A DNA stretch of 64,000 nucleotides from Candidatus Hadersleviella danica (GCA_016711405.1 JADJSZ010000004.1:62001-126000); one strand, 5' to 3'; counted from the first letter of the stretch, positions 46,663 to 59,296 are shown. A program made the numbers and translations. Notes: generated from the sequence alone by a model not told the origin.

Positions 46663-48591
46663 TTGCTCGGCGTATTGCCGTGGCTATTGGCAGGAAGCCT
46701 GATAAGCGGCTGGGCAGGGCGCTGGCTCACGGCCGTACCCCTCCCCAGCCAACGCCGCACGGCCGTCCTCCTCACCCTCGCCCTCGCCACAGCCCTTCCC
46801 CTTGGCGAATACGGCATCATCCCCGTCGCCCACCTCCTACGCCAAAACGGATGGCCCCGCTGGGCCATCCTCCTGCTCATCCTCGCCGCCCCCATCCTCA
46901 CCCCCCTCGTCCTCATCGGCACGGCCGCCACCTACGGCCTCCCCCTCGCACTCGCCCGCACAGTTTTGGGTTTATCGGTCAGCCTGTCAGCCAGTCAGCT
47001 TCTCAGTTTCTCAGCCAGTCAGCCAGTCAGTCTCAGCCTCAGTACTCAGCACTCAGCACTCAGCATTTTCCTCCGCTACAGTGGCTATGCGGCCGTGGCC
47101 ACCTTTTTAGCGGCCGTCGTCACTCCCACCTTGCCCCGCTTGGGCAGTAGCTGGCTCAGTTGGCCGCTCCACGCCCTGCTCCAGCCCAGCCATGCCGTGT
47201 GGGATGGGTTCACGGCCGCTTCAACAATTGCACCCACGGCCGCCGCCCCCTTTTGGCTCCTGCTCATCGCCCTCACCCTCGGGGCGCAACTCGATTTGGC
47301 CAGCATCGGGCTGTGGCTGGGCTTGTGGCGGGCGCGGGATGGGCAACCCGTCGCGCCGCGTTTCTTGTCGCCGCTTATCGCGCTGGCATGGGGTGGTTTC
47401 GCCTATTTTCTCATCGTCAGCGGCCGTGTATCTAGCTACGCCAATGAACAAATGGGGCTTGTCCTGCTCGTTATGGCTCTGCTCCTGCTCCTGCTCGGGC
47501 TAACCAGCTTACGGCCGCACAAAAACGGCAACGATGCCCCCAGTTGGGCCAGTCTATGGCTCATGCCCCCCCTCCTGCTCGGGTTGCTCATCCCCGCCCC
47601 ACCCGCCACCACCGCTGGCCACCTGCTCTTCATCGCTTGGGATGAGGCAGACACAAGGCAACTCGTCTGGGCCGACCCCAACAGCGGGGTGGTGCAACCG
47701 CTCACCCAACTAACGGCCGATTACGCCGTACTCGATTTCGCCCCCGCGCCCGACGGCTCGCTCATCGCCTATACCGTCCAGAACCCCAACCGCAGTAGCG
47801 ATATTTGGACGATTGACCCCGACGGCCGTCAACCCTACCAACTGCTCGATTGCCTCGGCTCCGCCTGTGGCGCGCCCGTCTGGACGGCCGATGGCTCGCG
47901 CCTCATCTACGAACGGCGCGGCGTGGACAACCCCTACACCCCCCGCCTCTGGTGGCTCGACCCCGTCACAGGCGATTCGCTCCCCGTTTTTGCCGATAGG
48001 AATGTGCTGGCCTACGGGGCACAATTTTCCCCCAACGGCCGTTGGCTCAGCTTCCGCACCCCCAACGAACCCGACATTTCACTGTACAACCTCGAGACGG
48101 GCGACATTAAAACAGTTCCCAGCCAAACAGGCGAACTCGGCGCGTGGCATCCGCAAGGGGATTATTTCTACTACACGAATGTAAACTATTTGGGGACGAT
48201 TGTGGTCATGCACATGTTCCAAGCCGATTTGACCACAGGCGAACAAGGGGGGCTGACCAGTGTCATGGCGGCCGTCAATGATGGCTCGTTGGCATGGTCG
48301 CCCGACGGCCGTTGGCTCGTCTTTGGGCGGCAACCCGCCCGCGCCGCCACGGGCAAACAACTGTGGCTCCTCGCCACCGACGGCCGCGACCCCACCCAAC
48401 TGACCAACGACCCCATCTACAACCACGGCTGGCCCGCATGGTCGGCCGATAGCCAAACCCTCGCCTACCAACGCTTCGACACCAGCAACCCCACCTCCGA
48501 CCCCGAAATTTGGGTGCTAGATGTGGCCACAGGGGAACAAATATTTGTCGCTCCCGCTGGGGTGCAACCCCGTTGGCTCACAGACAGATAG
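46663..48591 (+). CDS. Permease-like membrane domain fused to TolB/PD40 propeller
   Basis: 642 residues from a TTG at 46663. Residues 1-100 include LPLGEYGIIPVAHLLRQNGWPRWAILLLILAAPILTPLVLIG, which resembles DUF318/ArsP-type permeases (PLCECGIIPV...LAAPILNP). More helices follow to about residue 320. The C-terminal half is a WD40-like propeller (SPNGRWLSFRTPNEPD, AWSPDGRWLVFGRQPA, WPAWSADSQTLAYQRF). Residues 104-130 (SVSLSASQLLSFSASQ...STQHSALS) are encoded by intergenic-type CAGTCAG and CAGCACT repeats. The stop TAG lies in a GATAGA repeat arm. The start codon is uncertain. Confidence 0.7.
   Translation: MLGVLPWLLAGSLISGWAGRWLTAVPLPSQRRTAVLLTLALATALPLGEYGIIPVAHLLRQNGWPRWAILLLILAAPILTPLVLIGTAATYGLPLALARTVLGLSVSLSASQLLSFSASQPVSLSLSTQHSALSIFLRYSGYAAVATFLAAVVTPTLPRLGSSWLSWPLHALLQPSHAVWDGFTAASTIAPTAAAPFWLLLIALTLGAQLDLASIGLWLGLWRARDGQPVAPRFLSPLIALAWGGFAYFLIVSGRVSSYANEQMGLVLLVMALLLLLLGLTSLRPHKNGNDAPSWASLWLMPPLLLGLLIPAPPATTAGHLLFIAWDEADTRQLVWADPNSGVVQPLTQLTADYAVLDFAPAPDGSLIAYTVQNPNRSSDIWTIDPDGRQPYQLLDCLGSACGAPVWTADGSRLIYERRGVDNPYTPRLWWLDPVTGDSLPVFADRNVLAYGAQFSPNGRWLSFRTPNEPDISLYNLETGDIKTVPSQTGELGAWHPQGDYFYYTNVNYLGTIVVMHMFQADLTTGEQGGLTSVMAAVNDGSLAWSPDGRWLVFGRQPARAATGKQLWLLATDGRDPTQLTNDPIYNHGWPAWSADSQTLAYQRFDTSNPTSDPEIWVLDVATGEQIFVAPAGVQPRWLTDR
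46976..47065. repeat. Intergenic-type tandem repeat inside a coding sequence
   Basis: TCAGCC(T/A)GTCAGCCAGTCAG words and ACTCAGCACTCAGCACTCAGC, the same two word families found in gaps at 61557 and 35947, occur in frame within the permease-propeller gene and add about 27 residues. Confidence 0.65.
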
Positions 48592-48697
48592 AGATAGAGA
48601 CGGGAGATAGAGATAGAGATAGAGGAATCATCTGGCTGTGGACGGTCTGGAGACGGCCCAGAGCAAGTTATTCAGCCAACCAACGATCCCTCTATCT

Positions 48698-48712
<15 letters not shown>
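48583..48712. repeat. Intergenic hairpin with tandem-repeat arms (GATAGA type)
   Basis: Left arm 48583-48633 (GACAGATAGAGATAGAGACGG...) and right arm 48687-48711 (CCCTCTATCTCTACCCTCTATC). The loop contains TTCAGCCAACC, also present in the similar hairpin at 53866. Stop codons of both convergent neighbours (48589-48591 and 48698-48700) are TAG triplets of the arms. Confidence 0.72.
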
Positions 48713-52300
<3,588 letters not shown>

Positions 52301-52302
52301 AG

Positions 52303-52381
52303 CAATTCAGCAATTCAGCTTGTCAGCATTTCAGCTTATTATCATTGTAGCTGACTAGCTGACTAGCTGACTAGCTGACTG
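52303..52381. repeat. Intergenic hairpin with tandem-repeat arms (CAGCTTGTCAGC / GCTGACTA type)
   Basis: Left arm CAATTCAGCAATTCAGCTTGTCAGC (52303-52337 region) and right arm GTAGCTGACTAGCTGACTAGCTGAC (52347-52379). It lies between the kinase start and the GNAT stop. Confidence 0.6.
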
Positions 52382-52842
52382 GCTTCTTTGCGTAGGATGA
52401 GGGCGAGGGGGGTGGAGGGGAGGCGCAGGGGGCGGTCGAGGGTGTAGCCGAGGCGTTGGTAGAGGGCGAGGGCACGGCCGTTGCTTTCTTCGACCCCGAT
52501 TTCGAGGGGAAACCAGCCTAGCTCGTGGGCAAGTTGCTCGAGGTGGCGGATGAGTTGGGTGCCAAGGCCACGGCCGCGCCATGCTTCGGCAACATAAACA
52601 TCGGCGATTTCGGCGCAGGAGGAGTAGCGGTGGAGTTGGGCTGTCCCGATAATGGCTCCCTCGGCCGTTTGGGCGAGGAGGTAACGGCTGAGGTCGGCCG
52701 TTTGCCGCCGCAGTGAACGCTGAAACTGCTCCTCAAAAATGCGCCAAGGCTGTTGGGGGTAACAGCCTTGGTGCAAACGGTGGGCATCGGCCGTGGTGGC
52801 CAGAGAAATTGTGAATGGTGAATGAACCACAGGCAAATCCAC
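52363..52842 (-). CDS. GNAT-family N-acetyltransferase
   Basis: 159 residues. The acetyl-CoA motif reads EIADVYVAEAWRGRGLGTQLIRHLEQLAHELGW with RGRGLG, followed by IGVEESNGRALALYQRLGY. Substrate unknown. The last six residues (ASQLVS) and the TAG stop are made of the CTGACTAG repeat of the adjoining hairpin, so the repeat has extended into the gene. Confidence 0.87.
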   Translation of the reverse strand: MDLPVVHSPFTISLATTADAHRLHQGCYPQQPWRIFEEQFQRSLRRQTADLSRYLLAQTAEGAIIGTAQLHRYSSCAEIADVYVAEAWRGRGLGTQLIRHLEQLAHELGWFPLEIGVEESNGRALALYQRLGYTLDRPLRLPSTPLALILRKEASQLVS

Positions 52843-52869
52843 TCAACACTGAGAGTGCTGGGAAAAGGA

Positions 52870-52937
52870 CGAATTACGAAGTACGAATTACGAAGTACGA
52901 AACTACTCGAGGAATATCGTAATTCGTAATTCGTACA
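52870..52937. repeat. Intergenic hairpin with tandem-repeat arms (GAATTACGAAGTAC type)
   Basis: CGAATTACGAAGTACGAATTACGAAGTACG (52870-52899) and ATCGTAATTCGTAATTCGTAC (52916-52935) form a hairpin between the GNAT and DUF3105 genes. Confidence 0.6.
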
Positions 52938-52952
52938 TCGTCCTTTGTATTT

Positions 52953-53579
52953 CTAGCTCCCCGTGGTGAAGCCGAGGCCGCCACTGCACGCGCCACCGGG
53001 TTCGGGGGTTTGGGGGCCTTGCTCAAACGCATCGAGGAAGGCGAGGAAACGTTCGTCGGCCGAGTCTTCCAGCTCGAGTTGAATCCCCCATGCGGTAAGG
53101 ACAATCGGGCTACGCTGTTCGGGGTAGGGGCTAACGAGGACATAATTGCGCGAACGCACTCTAGCGGTCAGAGCCGATAATTCAGCTTCGGCCAAATCGG
53201 GCTGGTAGGTAATCCACACAGCGCCATGTTCGAGTGCGTGAACGGCGTGTTCGGGGCGCACAGGATTGACATAAATGCCACAATTTTGCCAAACGGAGTT
53301 ATGGGGGCCGCCAAAGGGGGGTAGCTCGCCAAAACTAATTTGCAGATTGTCATCGTGTTCGCCACTGGGGGGGGAGGGGGCTTGGACGAGGCCGGGAATA
53401 TCGGCGACAGGGGTAGCGGTGGGGCGGGGGGCGGCCGTGGGCACGGCCGCTTGCACCATCAGGGCAAACAAAGCGATGACAACCACACCACCCAATGCGC
53501 CGCCAATGTACCACCATTGGCGGTTATTGCTGGTCACGGCCGTTTCTTCTTGCTTCTTCAACATGCGTCGTTTGGACAT
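52953..53579 (-). CDS. DUF3105 membrane-anchored protein
   Basis: 208 residues. A membrane helix at about 24-45 (WWYIGGALGGVVVIALFALMVQAAV), then a Pro-rich linker. The domain has PPFGGPHNSVWQNCGIYVNPVRPEHAVHALEHGAVWITYQPDL with conserved His residues, then LVSPYPEQRSPIVLTAWGIQLEL and FVxxFxQGPQTPEPGGAC. This is DUF3105, of unknown function, exposed outside the membrane. Confidence 0.88.
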   Translation of the reverse strand: MSKRRMLKKQEETAVTSNNRQWWYIGGALGGVVVIALFALMVQAAVPTAAPRPTATPVADIPGLVQAPSPPSGEHDDNLQISFGELPPFGGPHNSVWQNCGIYVNPVRPEHAVHALEHGAVWITYQPDLAEAELSALTARVRSRNYVLVSPYPEQRSPIVLTAWGIQLELEDSADERFLAFLDAFEQGPQTPEPGGACSGGLGFTTGS

Positions 53580-53628
53580 TTCTTCTATTTCTCCTTAAAG
53601 CGGGGGGACTTGGAATTAGTAATTAATA

Positions 53629-53779
53629 ATTGGTAATGGGTGTGTTTCATCGCAGTTGAGAGTCGTCGTAGGGGCAACCCTTGTGGTTGCCCTGACCTCT
53701 GGTAAATGCGAGATTGGGGGTAGGCACAAGGCCTACCCCTACAATGTTTCAACCCAAATGAAACACACCCATTGGTAAT
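53629..53779. mobile_element. MITE-like element with 13-base inverted ends and 9-base target duplication
   Basis: GGGTGTGTTTCAT (53638-53650) and ATGAAACACACCC (53758-53770) bound a 133-base non-coding element. Both sides carry ATTGGTAAT (53629-53637 and 53771-53779). Inside are two hairpins: GGGGCAACC-CTTGT-GGTTGCCC and GGGGTAGGC-ACAAG-GCCTACCCC. The insertion site is itself an intergenic AATTGGTAATT repeat. Confidence 0.7.
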
Positions 53780-53865
53780 TGACTGCGGGGTGTGAATTTT
53801 TGCGGAGGCATTATACCGAATGGTTTAGGCAATGCGGAAAATACTCACGAAATGTAAACATGGGA

Positions 53866-53954
53866 TAAGATAGAGAAGGGAGATAGAGATAGAGGAGAAC
53901 TTAGTTGTTCAGCCAACCGCATTCCCCTCTATCTCTATCTCTACACTCTATCTT
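53866..53954. repeat. Intergenic hairpin with tandem-repeat arms (GATAGA type)
   Basis: Left arm GATAAGATAGAGAAGGGAG... (53863-53896) and right arm CCCCTCTATCTCTATCTCTAC... (53924-53953). The loop has TTGTTCAGCCAACC, shared with the hairpin at 48583. It precedes the aldo/keto reductase. Confidence 0.7.
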
Positions 53955-53987
53955 TCGTCACAATTTCAGGATTCAGAGGAGGTAACG

Positions 53988-54971
53988 GTGGAATACACAC
54001 GTTTGGGCAAGAGTGGGTTGAAGGTTTCGCGCATTTGTTTGGGGATGATGTCGTATGGCACGCCGACATGGCGGCCGTATATCTTGGACGAGGCGGAAAG
54101 TCGGCCGTTTGTGCAACGCGCCCTCGAGCTGGGGATTAACTTTTTCGACACGGCCGATATGTACTCGATGGGGGTCAGCGAAGAGATAACGGGGCGGTTG
54201 CTGAAAGAGTTTGCGCGGCGGGAGGAGGTCGTCATTGCCACCAAAGTCTATTTTAAGATGAACAACAGCCCCAACGGCGGGGGCCTCTCCCGCAAACACA
54301 TCATGGATGCCGTAGACGCATCGTTGCGCCGCTTGGGAACCGATTACATTGATTTGTACCAAATTCACCGCTGGGATTACGAGACACCCATCGAAGAGAC
54401 GTTGCAAGCGTTGGACGATGTGGTGCGAGCGGGTAAGGTGCGCTATTTGGGGGCTTCCAGCATGTTTGCATGGCAATTTGCCAAGGCGTTATGGACGGCC
54501 GACCAGCACCACTGGACGCGCTTTGCCACGATGCAAAATCACTACAACCTCGTCTACCGCGAGGAAGAGCGGGAAATGATTCCCCTCTGCCGCGACCAAG
54601 GGGTGGGGGTCATTCCGTGGAGTCCGCTGGCGCGGGGCTTTTTGGCGGGCAATCGCCGCCGCACAGGGGGCGGCGAGACGGTGCGGGCGCAAACGGATGA
54701 TTACGCCGCCCAAATGTACTTCCGCGATTCCGATTTTGAGATTGTGGAGCGCGTCATTGCAGTGGCGGAGCAACGGGGACATGCCCCTGCCCAAATCGCC
54801 TTGGCGTGGTTGCTCCACCAGCAGGGGGTTACGGCGCCGATTAGTGGGGCAAGCAAAATGCGCCACTTGGAAGATGCAGTGGCGGCCGTGGACATTCAAC
54901 TCTCGGCGGCCGAACTCACCTATCTGGGCGAGGCGTACCAGCCCCATGCGGTTTTGGGACATCAATACTAG
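53988..54971 (+). CDS. Aldo/keto reductase
   Basis: 327 residues from a GTG at 53988, six bases after a GGAGGT site. The catalytic tetrad is visible: Asp54 and Tyr59 (FFDTADMYS), Lys86 (ATKVYF), His127 (QIHRWD). The NADP-binding end reads GVTAPISGASKMRHLEDAVAAVDIQLS. The length and pattern match the AKR11/YajO-like group of bacterial reductases of broad carbonyl specificity. The 3' end is followed by the suspect low-complexity run. Confidence 0.9.
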   Translation: MEYTRLGKSGLKVSRICLGMMSYGTPTWRPYILDEAESRPFVQRALELGINFFDTADMYSMGVSEEITGRLLKEFARREEVVIATKVYFKMNNSPNGGGLSRKHIMDAVDASLRRLGTDYIDLYQIHRWDYETPIEETLQALDDVVRAGKVRYLGASSMFAWQFAKALWTADQHHWTRFATMQNHYNLVYREEEREMIPLCRDQGVGVIPWSPLARGFLAGNRRRTGGGETVRAQTDDYAAQMYFRDSDFEIVERVIAVAEQRGHAPAQIALAWLLHQQGVTAPISGASKMRHLEDAVAAVDIQLSAAELTYLGEAYQPHAVLGHQY

Positions 54972-54989
54972 GGACTGGGGACTTGGGAC

Positions 54990-55077
54990 TCCCCGGGGGT
55001 GGGGGCCCCCCCCCCCCCCCGGGGGGGGCCCGGGCCCGGCCCGCCCGGTTTTTTTTTTTTTTTTTTTTTTTGGGGCC
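54990..55077. other. Low-complexity homopolymer block, probable assembly artefact
   Basis: CCCC, GGGGG, GGGGG, C15, G8, GGGCCC alternations and then about 23 T in a row. Nothing else in the window looks like this. It resembles a low-quality read end or a filled gap rather than chromosome, so linkage between the reductase and the transporter gene is uncertain. Confidence 0.7.
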
Positions 55078-55159
55078 GCTTCTTTTGCACATTCCCCATT
55101 GTGAACTACAATTTTTGCTTCATCTCCTAATCTCCCTCTAACCCAATCCCGAAACCCCC

Positions 55160-56073
55160 ATGAATGACGAACTAACTCGTGAAAGAAAGCCTTTGGTCGC
55201 ACCCCGCATGGCGGGCATGGAACGCTGGCCGTGGTGGCTGTTAATCGCCGTCGCCGCTGGTCTCTACCTCCTGTATATCATTGTCACTGATGAACGTTCC
55301 ACGGCCGCTTTTTGGTTCGTCCTCGGCCAACGCCCCGAAGAGTTGAGCGCGGGCAACATCGCCCTGCGCGGGATGCTCCTGACCCTGTATGTGGCCGTGA
55401 TGGGCTACCTGTTGTCGTTGGTCATTGGGACGGTGGTCGGCCTCGGCCGTGTCTCTAAAAACGTCGTCGCCTACAACTTGGCCACCTTCTACGTCGAAAT
55501 CGTGCGCGGCGTGCCCATTTTGGTCTTGCTCTTCTACTTCGCCTTCGTCATTGTGCCCATGCTCATCACCGCCCTGAACGGGATTGGCAACCAAATGATA
55601 GACGCAGGGCTGAGTTGGGGTCGGGCTTGGCCGAAATGACCACGCGCGACTTTTCCAACACATGGCGGGTGATTATCGGCCTCGGCGCGGCGTATGGTTC
55701 TTTCATGGCCGAAACAGTGCGGGCGGGCATCGAATCGGTCGAGCGCGGCCAAATCGAAGCGGCGCAAGCGTTGGGGCTGACCAAGTTCCAAACCATGCGT
55801 TTGGTCGTCTTGCCCCAAGCGTTTCGGCGGGTACTGCCCATTTTGGGCAACGATTTGGTGGCCATTGTCAAAGATTCGTCGCTTGTTTCCGTGTTGGGGG
55901 TGCAAGAGATGACCCAATTGGCCAAGCTCCACTCCTCCAGCACCTTCCTCTTTTTCCAAACCTACAGCATCCTCGCCTTCCTCTACCTCATCCTGACTGT
56001 CATGCTGACCCGTGGCGTGCGCTGGCTGGAGCGCAAACTGGCGCGGGGCAACGTCGCCTCCCAACACGTTTAG
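55160..56073 (+). CDS. Amino-acid ABC transporter permease, frameshifted
   Basis: The first frame has a cytosolic N-terminus, a membrane helix (WPWWLLIAVAAGLYLLYII), then ALRGMLLTLYVAVMGYLLSLVIGTVVGLGRVSKN and VEIVRGVPILVLLFYFAFVIVP. After a shift near 55620 it continues AAYGSFMAETVRAGIESVERGQIEAAQALGLTKFQTMRLVVLPQAFRRVLPILGNDLVAIVKDSSLVSVLGV. This is the His/Glu/Gln-type permease with its EAA loop (QIEAAQALGLT). The binding protein and ATPase are not adjacent, and the upstream neighbour is the suspect low-complexity block. Confidence 0.88.
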
Positions 56074-56079
56074 CATCAC

Positions 56080-56156
56080 AAGTGGTTAGTGGTTAGTGGC
56101 GAGTGGTTAGTGAGTAACTCACCACTCGCCACTAATCACTAACCACTAACCACTTT
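56080..56156. repeat. Intergenic hairpin with tandem-repeat arms (GTTAGTG type)
   Basis: AGTGGTTAGTGGTTAGTGG... (56080-56116) and CTCACCACTCGCCACTAATC... (56118-56155) are near-perfect complements about 35 bases long with almost no loop. It separates the permease gene from a hypothetical gene on the same strand. Confidence 0.75.
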
Positions 56157-56162
56157 AACCCC

Positions 56163-57353
56163 ATGAACATACCTTTTTGGCTCGATGGCACGGCCGCATC
56201 CCTCCCTCAACTTGACTACCTGCCCTACGGCACGCGCAGTTTACGCATCGAAGTGCGCACCAATCGGCCGATGCCCGCCCTGCGCCTACGGCCGCGCCAC
56301 AGCCTGCCCGAAGAGAGCGCCAACGGCATCTTTCGCGGCTTCGAGGATGAGGGAACCACCTTCCAACTGAGTTGGGGGGGCGGCCACGAACAGGGGCCGT
56401 GCGCCCGCACCGAGGATAGGTTCGGGGCGTTCGAGACATGCGCGGCCGTGCCCGCTGGCCACCAGCAGATTATCATCTTTAATTTGAGCCACATGGGCGA
56501 GGCGTTGCCCGAAACAGCCGTGCTCACCCTCGAAGCATTCGAGGAAGAGACAGGCCAAGTCCACGCCCAACTGCCCATCACCCTGCGCCGACCCGCCAAT
56601 TTGCCAGCATCCATCGGCCGCCTCACCCGCGCCGCCGATGGCCACGAGTGGCAACTGCAAGCGGGAACCCATCTGCCCCGCTACGAATCCCGCTGGTGGC
56701 CCGAGCCGCAGGTGAGCTACACGGCCGCGCCCACCCCCTTGCCCCTGCGCGTGGTGCATGATGCGGAGGCGGCCGTGCTAAACGTCTATTGGGGCGAGAC
56801 GCTCACGGCCGTCATTGAAGACCACACCAACCCCAGCGTGCTGGAAACTGCGGGGGTCATGTGCGATTTATTCAGCTTTAGCGAATCTTATATCGGTTTG
56901 CGGGTGTGGTTCTTTTGGCTGGATGTGAACATGGGGCACGGCTTTTTCATCGGCCGCCACGAAGTGCCCGATGCGGAGCGGTTCGACTTGCTCATTCGGC
57001 TGTGGGATGGCAAGGTGGGGCTGGCCTGTACCGATTTGCACTGGCGCGAAAGCTGGGGCGTGTGCGAAAAGACCCCCCAACGCGCCACGCTGGGGCTAAC
57101 CCGCGAGGCGAAAATCAAGCTGGTGCAGACGGGGTTGGAAAAGATGTGGAGCAAATGGGAGGGGGAGGGGAAGCAGGCGGCCGTGCCATCTTACAACCCC
57201 CTCGGCTACATCCAACGCCGCGCCAAACTCGAGGCGCGGAACACCAAATTTGTCGTCCGCGCCCACGGCACGGAAGCGCATATCCCCTTGCTCGCCGATT
57301 TGCTGGCCGACACGGACAGCTTTTTCAGCAGTGATGTGCGGCTAGGGGGCTAG
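56163..57353 (+). CDS. Hypothetical protein, about 400 residues
   Basis: 396 residues, unbroken, without signal peptide or membrane helices. The first half is beta-rich (RSLRIEVRTNRPMPALRLRPRHSL, QQIIIFNLSHMG), the second contains WRESWGVCEKTPQRATLGLTREAKIKLVQTGLEKMWSKWEGEGKQA and ends near FFSSDVRLGG. Trp- and His-rich patches (SRWWPEPQVSY) suggest a carbohydrate-type surface. I cannot name a family. Confidence 0.65.
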   Translation: MNIPFWLDGTAASLPQLDYLPYGTRSLRIEVRTNRPMPALRLRPRHSLPEESANGIFRGFEDEGTTFQLSWGGGHEQGPCARTEDRFGAFETCAAVPAGHQQIIIFNLSHMGEALPETAVLTLEAFEEETGQVHAQLPITLRRPANLPASIGRLTRAADGHEWQLQAGTHLPRYESRWWPEPQVSYTAAPTPLPLRVVHDAEAAVLNVYWGETLTAVIEDHTNPSVLETAGVMCDLFSFSESYIGLRVWFFWLDVNMGHGFFIGRHEVPDAERFDLLIRLWDGKVGLACTDLHWRESWGVCEKTPQRATLGLTREAKIKLVQTGLEKMWSKWEGEGKQAAVPSYNPLGYIQRRAKLEARNTKFVVRAHGTEAHIPLLADLLADTDSFFSSDVRLGG

Positions 57354-57417
57354 GGGGATTTTGGATTGGGGATTTTGGATTTTGGATGGGGTGTTTGGAG
57401 GACAAAGATGGGAAACA

Positions 57418-57720
57418 AATTTGAGAACTGGGAAAAGCTGAGAGGCAAGGGAATATGGAATTTCATCTTGATATATGGTGTTCTCTTTGTGAGGGAGTTA
57501 TCCCAGCGATACTATTTAGCTTGCTTTTCCCTTTGGTTTATCTTCTTTAACAGTGGGTGATCAAGTACCTTCTTGTCCGTTCCAGCATAGTATCGTCTTA
57601 TTACCCCTTGGTGGCATCGCTTGGGGGTATTTGATGTGGATATTCATGGAGAAGGCTTACGCGAAAGCAAGAATCTCCGAGCAAACGCCTATAGTGGACA
57701 CGGACAAGTTACGCCGTTGA
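57418..57720 (+). CDS. Small membrane protein, frameshifted
   Basis: A GGAGGAC site precedes MGNKFENWEKLRGKGIWNFILIYGVLF. Two shifts later the frame gives GVIPAILFSLLFPLVYLL and then SLTVGDQVPSCPFQHSIVLLPLGGIAWGYLMWIFMEKAYAKARISEQTPIVDTDKLRR, stopping at 57720. The corrected protein is about 100 residues with two or three helices. No family recognised. Confidence 0.5.
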
Positions 57721-57776
57721 TATGTAGTGTCGGGGTAAAGCCACTAATAACGAGTAACGAATAACCAATAACCCCC

Positions 57777-59296
57777 TCACTCCCCACCCAGCGTGGCGGG
57801 GATGAAGGTTTGGTAGACCGAAGGCGCGTAGACGAGGTTGGCGGCCGAAAATTGCCCTTCCCCCACTCGGCCGCCCAGCAAATAAATCCGCGCCTCCACA
57901 TTCGTCACCGCCAACGCCTCCCAACCCACGGGTTCGCCCCCCTCGGCCGCTAAATCGGGCAGGTTGATAATCTGCCACAACCCCTTTTGCGGGTCATACA
58001 CCTCACCATAACTGGCCTCGGCCGTGCCCCCCAGCACATAGAGCTTGCCCAAAACGACGGCCGCGCCTGCCCCCCGCCGCGCCAGCGACATCGCCGCACA
58101 ATCCCCCCACACCCGATTTTCAGCATCATACACGGCGCAACTGGCCAACACGCCCGCCTCATTTTCGCCCCCTACCACATAAAATTGCCCCGCAATAACC
58201 CCGCCCGTGGCGTAGCCGCGTGGTTCGGGCAGGGGTGGCAAGGCGCTCCATGCGTCGGTCGCGGGGTCGTAGCTGTAGGCCGAATCGGTGTAATCTGCCC
58301 CATTCCAGCCGCCAAACAGGTAGATGGCACGGCCGTCGGAAAGCGCCACCCCTCCCGCCACAGGCTCGGGCAACCGCGCCACCGTGCGCCACCTGTCCTC
58401 GGTCGGGCTGTATAGTTCCACCACATCTGTCGGCTGGCCCGTGGCGGTTCGGCCACCCATCACATAAATGCCCAGCAACTGGGCGGCCGTCGCCTCGCTG
58501 ACGGCCGTGGGCTTGGGCGCGGCCGTGCGCCATGTGCGCTGGCGCGTCTCGTACACATAGACGGTGTCGCTCACCCCTGCCCCAGCTTGCCCGCCCACCA
58601 AATAGACATCTACCCCCACGCTGGCCACGGCCGCGCTGGCCAACGGCGCAGGCAACGGCTGGCTCCGCGCCCAATTCGGCTCGATGGGCGCATCTTCGGC
58701 CACGGCCGTGGGGATGGGTTCGGCCGTCACCTGCACCTCGCGCAACCCCAACCCCCACCACAACAACGGCACCGCCAGCACCACCACCCACCAACAACAC
58801 CAACGCCACCGTCCGCCACACACTGCTCGGGGACGAGGGGACGGGCGACACGGGACTAGGGACCATTATCTCCTCCGCTCCTCCGCCCTCTGCTCCTCTA
58901 CAACAAGGACGGGAGACATGGGACTAGGGACAACGCTCTCCCCTGCCCCTCCGCTCCCCTGCTCCCCTGCCAAAGAAACAGGCGGCATGGGACTAGGGGT
59001 GCTTATCTCCTCTGCGCCTCCGCCCCTCTGCTCCTCTGCCCCTTCGCTCTCCTCATCCTCCTCCACTACCACACCGCCGCCGCTGGCAACGCAAACAACC
59101 CCCGCTCCACAGCCATCATACTGGCCTCGGTGCGGGTAGCGACACCCATTTTGGTGTAGATATTGCGCAGGTGAACTTTGACAGTGTGCGGGCTAATCCC
59201 CAATTCGAGGGCGATGTTTTTGTTCGCCGCCCCCTGCATGACCAGTTGCAACACGTCTAATTCCCGTTCGCTAAGTGTCTCGCCAAGTTCTGCCAT
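57777..59296 (-). CDS. Membrane-tethered LuxR-type regulator with extracytoplasmic Kelch propeller, frameshifted
   Basis: From MAELGETLSERELDVLQLVMQGAANKNIALELGISPHTVKVHLRNIYTKMGVATRTEASMMAVERGLF the N-terminus is a complete LuxR/GerE helix-turn-helix. After a shift an acidic and Ser/Pro-rich linker (VVEEDEESEGAEEQRGG, TPSPMPPVSLAG) follows, then a membrane helix (VWRTVALVLLV...VVLAVPLLWWGLGLREV, shift near 58800). Next come six Kelch blades (AAVASVGVDVYLVGGQAG, IYLFGGWNGADYTDSAYSYDPATDAWSALPPLPEPRG). Three frames combine without gaps, so one gene of about 500 residues is likely. It would sense something outside and bind DNA inside. Confidence 0.7.
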
